Shown: piece by piece, positions 27,917-36,953 of the stretch | How positions within the stretch are numbered: the first letter of the stretch is position 1 | Layout of the letters: each line of letters opens with the position of its first letter | Source of the DNA: GCA-2689995 sp964529325 | Lineage (GTDB): Bacteria > Fidelibacterota > Marinisomatia > SCGC-AAA003-L08 > GCA-2689995 | Direction: 5' to 3' | NCBI GenBank assembly: GCA_964529325.1 | Contig: CAZGWH010000005.1 | Span: 1-64,000 of the forward strand | DNA length: 64,000 bases | Position numbers and translations under genes: made by a program | Notes under the pieces: model-generated | Told to the model about the DNA's origin: nothing | Database searches by the model: none | The model's input: only the letters and a program-made list of their open reading frames with translations

Positions 27917-28138
27917 TTGGCAAAAACAAAAGCCATAGAAATCGATGGAATTATTAATGAAACATTACCGAATGCGATGTTTCGTGTAAAACTTGAAAAT
28001 GGGCATATAGTTTTGGCACATGTTTCAGGGAAAATGAGAATGCATTTTATAAAAATATTACCTGGGGATAAGGTGAAATTAGAATTATCACCTTACGATC
28101 TTACTCGAGGTAGAATAACATATAGGTATAAAGATTAA
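27917..28138 (+). CDS. infA: Translation initiation factor IF-1
   Basis: IF-1 blocks the A site during initiation. The 73-aa OB-fold protein contains GIINETLPNAMFRVKLENGH and the GKMRMHFIKILPGDKV core, then ends RGRITYRYKD. The start is TTG after AGGA. It lies between map and rpmJ as in many bacteria. Confidence 0.97.
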   Translation: MAKTKAIEIDGIINETLPNAMFRVKLENGHIVLAHVSGKMRMHFIKILPGDKVKLELSPYDLTRGRITYRYKD

Positions 28139-28140
28139 TT

Positions 28141-28254
28141 ATGAAAGTTAGAGCTTCTGTAAAAAAAATATGTGACAAATGTCAAATTATTAAAAGACAT
28201 GGTGTCGTAAGAGTAATTTGTGAAAATCCAAAACATAAACAGAAACAAGGTTAA
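28141..28254 (+). CDS. rpmJ: 50S ribosomal protein L36
   Basis: This tiny 37-aa gene starts with ATG 2 nt after infA. The protein begins MKVRASVKKICDKC and has zinc ligands Cys11, Cys14, Cys27 and His32, the standard L36 set. It ends KQKQG. Its position between infA and rpsM confirms the call. Confidence 0.95.
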   Translation: MKVRASVKKICDKCQIIKRHGVVRVICENPKHKQKQG

Positions 28255-28265
28255 GGAATATACAA

Positions 28266-28637
28266 TTGGCAAGAATTGCTGGAGTTGACCTCCCAAGAAA
28301 TAAAAAAATAGAATATGCACTTCCATATATTTATGGAATTGGTCTTAATTTATCAAGAGACATATTAAATAAAACTGGTATAGATTCTAATACCCGTGTA
28401 CATGAACTATCAGAAGAAGATGTACTAGCTATTAGAAATGAAATTGTAAATAGTTATCAAGTTGAAGGTGACTTGCGTTCAGAAATTGGTCGGAATATAA
28501 AACGATTAATGGATGCGGGAAGTTATCGAGGACTACGACATAGAAAAAGACTTCCCGTGAGAGGTCAGCGAACACATACAAATGCTCGTACGCGTCGTGG
28601 TAAAAAGGGCTTGGCAATTAAACGAAAAATTAAATAA
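28266..28637 (+). CDS. rpsM: 30S ribosomal protein S13
   Basis: S13 forms intersubunit bridges from the 30S head. The 123-aa protein has ARIAGVDLPRNKKIEYAL, the GIG helix-hairpin motif, and the C-terminal basic signature RGLRHRKRLPVRGQRT. The start is TTG. It is the first gene of the alpha-operon part. Confidence 0.97.
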   Translation: MARIAGVDLPRNKKIEYALPYIYGIGLNLSRDILNKTGIDSNTRVHELSEEDVLAIRNEIVNSYQVEGDLRSEIGRNIKRLMDAGSYRGLRHRKRLPVRGQRTHTNARTRRGKKGLAIKRKIK

Positions 28638-28656
28638 ACGGAATAGGAGATAATCT

Positions 28657-29046
28657 TTGGCAAGACCTGTAAAAGGTAAGAAAAAGAAAAAGATTAAAGT
28701 TGATCCTGAAGGGGTAGCCCATATCAAATCAACTTTTAATAATACTATAATTACACTTACTGATAAATTTGGAAATGTTATATCTTGGGGGAGTGCAGGA
28801 TGTACTGGAATTAAAGGTTCTAGAAAAAGTACACCATTCGCTGCTACTCAAGCTGCTGAAAAAGCTGCTGAAACTGCAATGAGTATGGGACTATCTACCA
28901 TTGAGGTTAGAGTTAAAGGACCTGGATCTGGAAGAGAAGCTGCAATTAGGGCATTAAGAGCAACAGGCTTAAATGTTACAGCGATTGTAGATGTAACACC
29001 GATTCCACATAATGGTTGTAGACCACCAAAAAGAAGAAGAGTATAA
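28657..29046 (+). CDS. rpsK: 30S ribosomal protein S11
   Basis: S11 lines the mRNA path on the 30S platform. The 129-aa protein contains AHIKSTFNNTIITLTD and the C-terminal family motif DVTPIPHNGCRPPKRRRV. The start is TTG after AGGAG, and the stop overlaps rpsD by one base. Confidence 0.97.
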   Translation: MARPVKGKKKKKIKVDPEGVAHIKSTFNNTIITLTDKFGNVISWGSAGCTGIKGSRKSTPFAATQAAEKAAETAMSMGLSTIEVRVKGPGSGREAAIRALRATGLNVTAIVDVTPIPHNGCRPPKRRRV

Positions 29047-29657
29047 TGGCAAGATTTAGAGGACCAAGAGCAAAAGTTTGTAGAAGATTAGAATTTCCAG
29101 TTTTTGAATCACCCAAATTTGCTTCACCAAGGAAAAACTTTCCACCGGGACAGCATGGACAATCAAGAAGGCGAAAACTTTCAAATTATGGTGTTCAGCT
29201 TAGAGAAAAACAACGGATTAAATATTTATATGGTGTTTTAGAAAAGCAGTTTAGAACTTATTTCAAAAAAGCACAATCTAAAGCAGGTCCAACAGGGCAT
29301 AATTTATTAAGCATGTTGGAATCTCGATTAGATAATATTGTATATCGATTAGGGTTAGCTTCTACAAGACGATCTGCAAGACAAATTGTTACTCATAAAC
29401 ATTTGATGGTTAATAATAGAGTTGTTAATATACCATCATATATATGTAAACCAGGTGATGTAATCCAAATTCGTGACAAAAGTAAAAAATCTGAAATATT
29501 CCATGAATCAATGAGACGAATTCAAGGTGAAAATCCAATGCCATGGTTATTTTTAGATAAATCAAAACTAATGGGTACATTTGAAACTGTACCTGAACGA
29601 GACGAAATTCCAGAACCAGTTAATGAACAATTGGTTGTAGAATTATACTCAAAATAA
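29046..29657 (+). CDS. rpsD: 30S ribosomal protein S4
   Basis: S4 is a primary 16S rRNA binder. The 203-aa protein has the RRLEF/GQHGQSRRRKLSNYG segment and an S4 RNA-binding domain with SRLDNIVYRLGLASTRRSARQ. The N-terminal zinc cysteines of the C+ form are not evident: only one Cys (residue 12) lies in that region. It is therefore the C- type. Confidence 0.97.
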   Translation: MARFRGPRAKVCRRLEFPVFESPKFASPRKNFPPGQHGQSRRRKLSNYGVQLREKQRIKYLYGVLEKQFRTYFKKAQSKAGPTGHNLLSMLESRLDNIVYRLGLASTRRSARQIVTHKHLMVNNRVVNIPSYICKPGDVIQIRDKSKKSEIFHESMRRIQGENPMPWLFLDKSKLMGTFETVPERDEIPEPVNEQLVVELYSK

Positions 29658-29695
29658 TCATTAACTACACCTTTAAAATAATAAGGATCAAATAA

Positions 29696-30676
29696 TTGAT
29701 AACAACAAAAGACAGACATTATCCTGAAATAATAGTTAAAATTGTAGATGACTCTGAAAATCATGCAAAAATTGTTGCAGAACCATTTGAGCGAGGTTAC
29801 GGTTTAACTGTTGGTAATAGCTTAAGAAGAGTATTATTAACTTCTGTTCCTGGTGCCGCAATAAGTGCAATAAAAATTGATGGCGTTTCTCATGAATTTT
29901 CAATTGTAGAGGGTGTCATTGAAGACTTACCAGATATTATTTTAAATTTAAAAGAAGTAAGATTTAAATATGTTGGTGATGCAAATGAGACAATTACTCT
30001 TCAATTAAATGGCCCTCGAGAATTCACAGCAAAAGATATCGGAGATGCATTAAAAGAATTTGATGTGTTAAACCCTGATTTGCATATTGCAACATTAACT
30101 GAAAAAGCTGAACTTACAATTGATATTAAAGTTGTGAGAGGAAAAGGTTATAGTCCTGCAGAAAAAAATAAAAGAGATGAGTCGCCTTTAGGTACAATCT
30201 TTATTGATAGTGTTTTTAATCCAATTACAAATGTTTCTTATGAAGTTCAACCTATCCCTGCTTCAAGGGAAGGTCTTGAAAAATTAACACTAGATGTTAC
30301 TTCTGATGGTGCATATGATCCAAAAGATGCGATTAATCATTCAGCTTCAATTTTAAGAAAACAATTGGGTTTATTTTTGTTTAATGATTCACGAAATATT
30401 GCTGCTGTTGATGAAGAAAAAATGAATGAAACTCTTGAGATAAAATCAATTCTACTTAAGAGTATTGACGAAATGGAACTTTCTGTTAGAAGTCATAATT
30501 GTTTACAAGCTGCTGGAATTAAAACAATTGGCGAATTAGTTGATAAGGAAGAAAATGAAATGCTTCGATTTAAAAACTTTGGTAGAAAATCATTAACTGA
30601 ATTAGTTGAAAAATTAAGCAGTATGTCACTATCATTTGGTATGGATGTTGAAGCTTATCTTGAAAGTGAAGGCTAA
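29696..30676 (+). CDS. rpoA: DNA-directed RNA polymerase subunit alpha
   Basis: The alpha subunit dimerises to nucleate RNA polymerase and binds UP elements. The 326-aa protein has the N-terminal domain with EPFERGYGLTVGNSLRRVLL (about residues 32-51) and the C-terminal domain with HNCLQAAGIKTIGELV and FGRKSL. The start is TTG after a 38-nt spacer with AAGGA. Confidence 0.98.
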   Translation: MITTKDRHYPEIIVKIVDDSENHAKIVAEPFERGYGLTVGNSLRRVLLTSVPGAAISAIKIDGVSHEFSIVEGVIEDLPDIILNLKEVRFKYVGDANETITLQLNGPREFTAKDIGDALKEFDVLNPDLHIATLTEKAELTIDIKVVRGKGYSPAEKNKRDESPLGTIFIDSVFNPITNVSYEVQPIPASREGLEKLTLDVTSDGAYDPKDAINHSASILRKQLGLFLFNDSRNIAAVDEEKMNETLEIKSILLKSIDEMELSVRSHNCLQAAGIKTIGELVDKEENEMLRFKNFGRKSLTELVEKLSSMSLSFGMDVEAYLESEG

Positions 30677-30679
30677 AAA

Positions 30680-31102
30680 ATGAGACATCAAAAGAGTGGT
30701 CGCAAATTAAATAGAACTGCTAGTCATCGTAAAGCATTAATGATGAATATGGCATCATCTTTAGTTTTACACAAAAGAATCAGAACAACCGATGCTAAAG
30801 CTAAAGAGCTTCGAGGGTATGTAGAACGATTGGTTACTTATGCAAAAAAAGAATCTGTTCATGGGCGTCGATTGATTCAAAAAAAATTACCAGGTTCATT
30901 AGGTAAAAAAGTAGCTAATATATTAATTCACGATATAGCACCAGAATTTAAAGAAAGAAATGGTGGTTACACTCGAATAATTAAACTTGGTAATCGAAAA
31001 AATGATAATGCCTCTGTTTCATTAATTGAATTTGTTGGATTTGAAAATTTAATTGATACTGAAATTATTGAAGGTGAAGTTGTCGAAAGTGAAGACGCTT
31101 AA
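30680..31102 (+). CDS. rplQ: 50S ribosomal protein L17
   Basis: L17 lies near the tunnel exit. The 140-aa protein opens MRHQKSGRKLNRTASHRKAL, the family signature, and carries a short acidic C-terminal tail. It is the last gene of the ribosomal cluster. A terminator-like hairpin is found 49 nt after its stop. Confidence 0.97.
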   Translation: MRHQKSGRKLNRTASHRKALMMNMASSLVLHKRIRTTDAKAKELRGYVERLVTYAKKESVHGRRLIQKKLPGSLGKKVANILIHDIAPEFKERNGGYTRIIKLGNRKNDNASVSLIEFVGFENLIDTEIIEGEVVESEDA

Positions 31103-31125
31103 GGCAATTTAACTGACATATTACA

Positions 31126-32223
31126 TTGATTAAAAAATCATTTATATATAGGGCTATGTTTTTCATAGCCCTATTTTATTTTCAATTATTTTCTAAAAAT
31201 TTAGATACATTTATGTGGGTTCAAATTGAATCAATGACCTCAAAAGAATCAATCGATGATGTAATTAAGTTTGCAACCCAAAATAGATATAGTAATTTAT
31301 TAGTTCAAGTGAGAAGCAGAGATAATGCGGCGTATAATTCAAAAATTGTTTCAAAATTAATTTCAATTAATAAGAATTTTGACCCTTTAGAATATATTTT
31401 AAAAAAAGGGCATATTAATAATTTAAAAATTCATGCATGGTTAAATATGTATGTTTCATGGTCTGGAAAGAATAGTCCAAAAAATAAAAAACATTTAATC
31501 AATATTAATAATAAATGGCGAGATTATTCTTTTAATAAAACAAAAAATATATTTACAAATCATTATATATCCCCCAATCACCCCGAAGTAAATAATTATT
31601 TATTAAATATTATTAGAGAAGTTTGTAATAATTATAATATTGATGGAATACATTTAGATTATATTCGATTTAAAGATTTAAATTTTGGAAATAATAATAT
31701 TGGATTAAAAGAGTTTTCTAATAAAATGAAATATACAGATTTTTCCTTACTAGATGAAAATATTACTCAAAGCCAAATTGAGGAATGGAATAAATTTAAA
31801 CTTAATAAAGTTACTGAACTTGTAAATCGAACTCATTATTTATTAAAATCAAAATTTAATAATATTAAATTATCTGTAGCAGTTAAACCTAATTTATTAG
31901 AAGCTAAAATTAGGTTTTCTCAAAATTGGGTGGAGTGGTTAAAATCTGGAATTGTGGACTATGTACTACCTATGAATTATTATTCAGATATGTATTACTT
32001 TAATAGAGATCTAAAATTAATGATTAATCGAATTCCACAACCTTTACATTTTAAAATTATAATGGGGATTGGGTGTTATAACCAATCTGTTGATAATGTT
32101 ATCGATAAAATTTCATTAGTAAAAATGCATGGTTTTGGAGGAATAAGTTTATTCTCATTTGATAATCATAAAAATGAATTAGATTGGTTTTACCCATTAA
32201 ATAAAATATTAACAAATAACTAA
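31126..32223 (+). CDS. Secreted GHL10-type glycosyl hydrolase-like protein
   Basis: The 365-aa protein resembles the glycosyl-hydrolase-like 10 (DUF187) family: a TIM-barrel pattern with HAWLNMYVSW, IDGIHLDYIRF (about residues 170-180) and DYVLPMNYYSD. The substrate is unknown; relatives act on cell-wall or extracellular glycans. The N terminus is a signal peptide with a basic start and a hydrophobic core at about residues 7-22, so it is exported. The start is TTG 31126; ATG 31156 in the same frame is an alternative with a shorter, less complete signal. The signal-peptide codons double as a terminator-like hairpin (31151-31182). Confidence 0.8.
   Translation: MIKKSFIYRAMFFIALFYFQLFSKNLDTFMWVQIESMTSKESIDDVIKFATQNRYSNLLVQVRSRDNAAYNSKIVSKLISINKNFDPLEYILKKGHINNLKIHAWLNMYVSWSGKNSPKNKKHLININNKWRDYSFNKTKNIFTNHYISPNHPEVNNYLLNIIREVCNNYNIDGIHLDYIRFKDLNFGNNNIGLKEFSNKMKYTDFSLLDENITQSQIEEWNKFKLNKVTELVNRTHYLLKSKFNNIKLSVAVKPNLLEAKIRFSQNWVEWLKSGIVDYVLPMNYYSDMYYFNRDLKLMINRIPQPLHFKIIMGIGCYNQSVDNVIDKISLVKMHGFGGISLFSFDNHKNELDWFYPLNKILTNN
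31151..31182 (+). terminator. Rho-independent terminator-like hairpin after rplQ
   Basis: A perfect 8-bp stem, GGGCTATG (31151-31158) with CATAGCCC (31164-31171), encloses a TTTTT loop and is followed by TATTTTATTTT. It would end the long ribosomal transcript, yet it lies inside the first codons of the next gene. This suggests attenuation between the two. Confidence 0.7.
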
Positions 32224-32235
32224 TTAGGTTTATAT

Positions 32236-33897
32236 ATGAAATCACGACTTATTAAATCACCAATTGGAAACAAATTAAATTGCAAAGGTTGGCATCAAGA
32301 GGCCGCCTATAGAATGTTACAAAATAATTTAGATCCTAATGTTGCTGAAGATCCAGATAATTTAATCGTTTATGGTGGGCTTGGTAAAGCCGCAAGGAAT
32401 TGGGAATGTTTTGAAAATATTCTAAATTCATTAAAATTATTAGAAAATGATGAAACACTATTAATACAATCAGGGAAACCTGTTGGTGTTTTTAAAACTC
32501 ATACATGGACTCCTAGAGTAATTATATCAAATTCAATGTTAGTACCAAATTGGGCGAATTGGGAGCATTTTCGTGAACTCGATAAAAAAGGTTTAATGAT
32601 GTATGGTCAAATGACAGCAGGATCTTGGATATATATTGGAACTCAGGGTATTCTACAAGGAACTTATGAAACTCTTGCTGAAGTTGCTCGCCAACATTTT
32701 AATAATACATTAAAAGGAACTTTAACAGTAACTGCAGGGCTTGGAGGAATGGGTGGTGCCCAACCTTTAGCCGTTACCATGAATGAAGGTGTAAATATTA
32801 CGATTGAAGTAGATCCTCATCGTATTGATAGAAGATTAGAAACAAAATATCTGGATGTAAAAACAAATTCTTTTGAAGAAGCATTTACGATTGCAAATCA
32901 CGCAAAAAATACAGGGAAAGCAATTTCCATTGGATTATTAGGTAATGTAGCAGATGTATTAAAAAGAATGATTGATGAAAATATTGTACCAGATATTTTA
33001 ACTGACCAAACATCTGCACATGATGAATTAATTGGGTATATTCCAAATGGTATGACTTTAAAAGAGGCAAATGAATTAAGAGAAAGTAATCCAAATAAGT
33101 ATATTAAAGAATCATATAGAACGATGGGCGAGCATTGCAATGCGATGTTGGATTTACAAAAAATGGGTGCTGTCACTTTTGATTATGGAAATAATTTAAG
33201 AGGTCAAGCACAGACTAATGCAGGGGTTCAAAATGCATTTGATTTTCCAGGATTTGTTCCAGCCTATATTCGAAGTTTATTTTGCGAAGGGAAAGGTCCT
33301 TTCCGATGGGTTGCATTGTCAGGAGACCCCGAGGATATTTATAAAACAGATAAGAAAATATTAGAGTTATTTCCAGAAGATAAACCACTCGCAAGATGGA
33401 TTAAAATGGCTCAAGAAAAAGTTCAATTTCAAGGACTACCTTCACGGATTTGTTGGTTGGGATATCGTGAGCGAAATTTATTTGCAGAAGTTATTAATGA
33501 TATGGTCGCTTCAGGAGAATTAAGTGCACCAATAGTTATAGGAAGAGACCATTTAGATTGTGGTTCTGTTGCGTCTCCTAATCGTGAGACGGAGGCGATG
33601 AAAGATGGTTCTGATGCGGTTGCTGATTGGCCAATTTTAAATGCAATGCTATCTGTTGGAGGTGGAAGTAGTTGGACATCTGTTCATCATGGTGGTGGAG
33701 TTGGGATGGGATATTCAATTCATTCAGGTGTAGTAATTGTTGCTGATGGCACTCCAGAGATGAAAGATCGATTAAACAGAGTATTAACAAATGACCCTGG
33801 CACTGGAGTGATGAGACATGCTGATGCCGGTTATGAAAAAGCAATTGATATTGCTAAAGAAAGAAACCTTAAACTTCCAATGGAAAACATGTTTTAA
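32236..33897 (+). CDS. hutU: Urocanate hydratase
   Basis: This NAD-dependent enzyme converts urocanate to imidazolone propionate, step 2 of histidine degradation. The 553-aa length is typical. Seen motifs are the YGGLGKAARNWE segment, TAGLGGMGGAQPLA (nucleotide-binding region), the active-site region GRDHLDCGSVASPNRETEAM, and the glycine-rich stretch near residue 473. The stop overlaps the hutI ATG by one base. hutH (histidine ammonia-lyase) is not in the window. Confidence 0.97.
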   Translation: MKSRLIKSPIGNKLNCKGWHQEAAYRMLQNNLDPNVAEDPDNLIVYGGLGKAARNWECFENILNSLKLLENDETLLIQSGKPVGVFKTHTWTPRVIISNSMLVPNWANWEHFRELDKKGLMMYGQMTAGSWIYIGTQGILQGTYETLAEVARQHFNNTLKGTLTVTAGLGGMGGAQPLAVTMNEGVNITIEVDPHRIDRRLETKYLDVKTNSFEEAFTIANHAKNTGKAISIGLLGNVADVLKRMIDENIVPDILTDQTSAHDELIGYIPNGMTLKEANELRESNPNKYIKESYRTMGEHCNAMLDLQKMGAVTFDYGNNLRGQAQTNAGVQNAFDFPGFVPAYIRSLFCEGKGPFRWVALSGDPEDIYKTDKKILELFPEDKPLARWIKMAQEKVQFQGLPSRICWLGYRERNLFAEVINDMVASGELSAPIVIGRDHLDCGSVASPNRETEAMKDGSDAVADWPILNAMLSVGGGSSWTSVHHGGGVGMGYSIHSGVVIVADGTPEMKDRLNRVLTNDPGTGVMRHADAGYEKAIDIAKERNLKLPMENMF

Positions 33898-35099
33898 TGA
33901 AAAGTATAATAACAAATATTAAATCTATTTTTACTTGGGATGATATTAATAATTCTTTTCTAGAAATAAATAATAAAAATATACTAATTGAAAATGGAAT
34001 AATTATTGAATTATGTGATAATATTCCATCCGTTGATGAGGAAATTGATGCTGATGGATTATGTATAACTCCTGGTTTTATTGACTCACATACTCATCCT
34101 GTCTTTGCAAATAATAGAGCAAATGAGTTTAAAATGAGAGTTTTAGGTAAATCGTATAAGGAAATTACTGAAAAAGGAGGTGGGATAATTTCATCAATTA
34201 ATGCTGTAAGAAAATCGACAGAAGATGAATTATATAATTTTACTTTAGAAAATATCGAAACTCTTTTTTCTCATGGTTCAACATTAATTGAAGCAAAATC
34301 GGGTTATGGATTAACACTTGAAGATGAAATTAAATCATTAAAAGTATTAAAACGAATAAATACAGATTGTATAATTGATATTATTCCTACATTTATGGGT
34401 GCACATGCTTTTCCTCCAGAATATTCCGATAATAAAGAACGGTATATTGATTTAATTTGTAATGAAATGATTCCACAAGTTGCTGAAAAAAAATTGGCTT
34501 TATATTGTGATGTATTTTGTGAAAAAGGATATTTTACTGTAAATCAGTCACGACGAATATTAGAAACAGGAATAAAATATGGATTGAAACCTCGTTTACA
34601 TGCTGATGAATTTATTGATTCTAATGGTGCTGAATTAGCTTCTGAAATAGGTGCAATTTCAGCAGATCATCTAATGGCAATTTCAGATATTGGTATAAAA
34701 AAAATGGCCGATGCTGGAGTAATTGCAACAATTTTACCTGGAACCACATTATTTTTGGGTCAACATAATTATGCAAATGCACGGAAAATGATTGATAATG
34801 GATTAGAAATAGCAATTGCCACAGATTTTAATCCAGGCTCTTCAACATTAAATTGTTTATCGATGGCAATGGCATTAGCAACACTTTATTGTGGAATGAC
34901 GATTGAAGAATCTTTTAAAGCAATTACATATAATAGTGCAAAAGCGGTAGGGATGGAAAATAAAATTGGAATGATAAAAAAAGGGTATCAAGCTGATTTA
35001 TTATTTTGGAATATTAATTCAATTGATGAAATACCATATTGGATGGGGTCTGACCGTATGATTAATATTATGAAAAAAGGTGAGTTTTTAGAGGATTAA
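33897..35099 (+). CDS. hutI: Imidazolonepropionase
   Basis: This amidohydrolase opens the ring of imidazolone propionate to N-formimino-glutamate, step 3 of histidine degradation. The 400-aa protein has the metal-binding HTHP motif (in PGFIDSHTHPVFANNRANEF), a later His in HADEF, and the Asp in ATDFNPGS. The ATG overlaps the hutU stop by one base, so the two are translationally coupled. Its last codons form the upstream arm of a terminator hairpin. Confidence 0.97.
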   Translation: MKSIITNIKSIFTWDDINNSFLEINNKNILIENGIIIELCDNIPSVDEEIDADGLCITPGFIDSHTHPVFANNRANEFKMRVLGKSYKEITEKGGGIISSINAVRKSTEDELYNFTLENIETLFSHGSTLIEAKSGYGLTLEDEIKSLKVLKRINTDCIIDIIPTFMGAHAFPPEYSDNKERYIDLICNEMIPQVAEKKLALYCDVFCEKGYFTVNQSRRILETGIKYGLKPRLHADEFIDSNGAELASEIGAISADHLMAISDIGIKKMADAGVIATILPGTTLFLGQHNYANARKMIDNGLEIAIATDFNPGSSTLNCLSMAMALATLYCGMTIEESFKAITYNSAKAVGMENKIGMIKKGYQADLLFWNINSIDEIPYWMGSDRMINIMKKGEFLED

Positions 35100-35116
35100 T
35101 CCTCTAATTTTTATTT
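35088..35116 (+). terminator. Terminator overlapping the hutI stop codon
   Basis: The stem TTAGAGGA (35088-35095) pairs perfectly with TCCTCTAA (35100-35107) around a TTAA loop, followed by a T-rich run. The TAA stop of hutI lies at the start of the second half of the hairpin (35097-35099), so coding and termination signals are merged. Confidence 0.75.
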
Positions 35117-35133
35117 ATATTTTTGGAGATTTT

Positions 35134-36897
35134 ATGAAAAAATATTTAATATTATTATTTTTTATTATCGGGTTTTTTATTAGTTGTGACAATAAAATAA
35201 TAAAAACAGAGGCGGATAAATTACATCAATTTTTTTCAAAAGAGTGGGAGTATGGATTAAAGAATAATCCTGAATCTGCCACATGGTATGGAGATGATAG
35301 ATTTAATAATCAGATAAATGATAAAAGCATAGAAAAGATTATTTCAAATCACGGAAACAACATAAAATCTCTTAAAAATCTTGTACAAATTAAAAGAAGT
35401 CAACTAGATGAAAATGATCAATTAAATTATGATTTATATAAACAAGATTTAAAGACTACAATTGAGGATTATGAGTATAAGAACTATTTAATTCCAATTA
35501 CACAATTAGGAGGAATTCAAATTGATTTACCCAATATGGTAGAGTTAATGCCATTTAATAATATTAAAGATTTTCATAATTACATTTCCCGTATGAGGGC
35601 CATACCTAATGCTATTGAACAAACTATTAATGTAATGAAAAGAGGCATAAAAGAAAAAATAATGCCTCCAAAAGTAACGATTGAAAAAGTAAGTGCTCAA
35701 ATTAAAAAACAGACAGAAATTCCTTATGATGAAAGTCCTTTTTACACACCATATTTAAATATTGATTTGAATATTTCAAATGCGTTAAAAGATAGTCTGA
35801 AACAAATTGGAAAATTATTAATATCTGACCAGATTATTCCTGCATATCAAAAACTGAATTTATTCTTTTTAGAAGAATATTATTCAAATGCAAGAGTTGA
35901 TTACGCAATTTCCTCAATTCCAAATGGTAAAAGATATTATAATTATTTAGTAAAATATCACACAACTACAGATAAAACTCCAAAAGAAATACATGGAATT
36001 GGAATAGATGAAGTGAGTCGTATTAGAAAAGAAATGGATAAAATAATTTCGGAATTAAATTTTGATGGAGAATTCTCAGATTTTCTGAATTTTTTAAGAA
36101 ACTCAAATCAATTTTATTATGATAATCCAGAAGATTTAATAAATGGGTATCGGGCAATTTGTAAACGCGTAGATCCCGAACTTGCAAAGTTTTTTGGGAA
36201 ATTACCTCGCATTCCTTATGGTGTAAAGCCAATTCCGGAATATCAAGCAATGTCATCCCCTACAGCTTATTATTATGGTGCATCTGCTGATGGCAAAAGA
36301 CCAGGGTATTTTTGGGCAAATACATATAATTTAAAAATGAGACCAAAATACGAAATGGCAGTCCTAGCTATACATGAAGCAGTCCCTGGGCATCATTTAC
36401 AAATATCATTAGCGAATGAAATGGAAAATGTCCCAACATTTAGAAAACATTCAGGACATACTGCTTTCGTTGAAGGTTGGGGGTTATATTCTGAAAGTTT
36501 GGGTGATGAAATGGGTATTTATGATACGCCCTATTCTAAATTTGGTCAATTAACATATGAAATGTGGCGAGCATGTCGATTAGTTGTAGATACAGGAATC
36601 CATGCATTTGGCTGGTCAAGAATAAAATCAATTCAATATATGGCGGAAAATACTGCAAAAACTATATTTGATATTGAAAATGAAATAGATAGATATATTG
36701 CATGGCCTGGACAAGCATTGGCATATAAAATTGGAGAATTGAAAATTAAAGAAATTCGAAAAAATGCAGAAATTATTTTAGGTGATGAATTTGATATTCG
36801 AGAATTTCATGATAAATTATTAGAATCAGGTTCTTTACCTCTTGATATATTAGAAAACAAAATGGCAAAATATATAAGGGATAAAGCAAAATTATAA
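35134..36897 (+). CDS. DUF885 family lipoprotein, putative metallo-hydrolase
   Basis: The 587-aa protein starts with a lipoprotein signal: basic KK, a hydrophobic core and the lipobox FISC with Cys at residue 19. It is therefore probably anchored in an outer or periplasmic membrane leaflet. The body matches the DUF885 family, with the HEAVPGHH zinc-type motif at residues 414-421 followed by a downstream EGWGLYSE segment. Family members are thought to be peptidase-like hydrolases; the substrate is unknown. It has a GGAG site before its ATG. It follows the hutI terminator, so it is probably transcribed separately. Confidence 0.85.
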   Translation: MKKYLILLFFIIGFFISCDNKIIKTEADKLHQFFSKEWEYGLKNNPESATWYGDDRFNNQINDKSIEKIISNHGNNIKSLKNLVQIKRSQLDENDQLNYDLYKQDLKTTIEDYEYKNYLIPITQLGGIQIDLPNMVELMPFNNIKDFHNYISRMRAIPNAIEQTINVMKRGIKEKIMPPKVTIEKVSAQIKKQTEIPYDESPFYTPYLNIDLNISNALKDSLKQIGKLLISDQIIPAYQKLNLFFLEEYYSNARVDYAISSIPNGKRYYNYLVKYHTTTDKTPKEIHGIGIDEVSRIRKEMDKIISELNFDGEFSDFLNFLRNSNQFYYDNPEDLINGYRAICKRVDPELAKFFGKLPRIPYGVKPIPEYQAMSSPTAYYYGASADGKRPGYFWANTYNLKMRPKYEMAVLAIHEAVPGHHLQISLANEMENVPTFRKHSGHTAFVEGWGLYSESLGDEMGIYDTPYSKFGQLTYEMWRACRLVVDTGIHAFGWSRIKSIQYMAENTAKTIFDIENEIDRYIAWPGQALAYKIGELKIKEIRKNAEIILGDEFDIREFHDKLLESGSLPLDILENKMAKYIRDKAKL

Positions 36898-36953
36898 TTA
36901 TTAATTACAGATTGAAACTTTATGCGAAACATTAATAAGTTGTAAATTATTCT

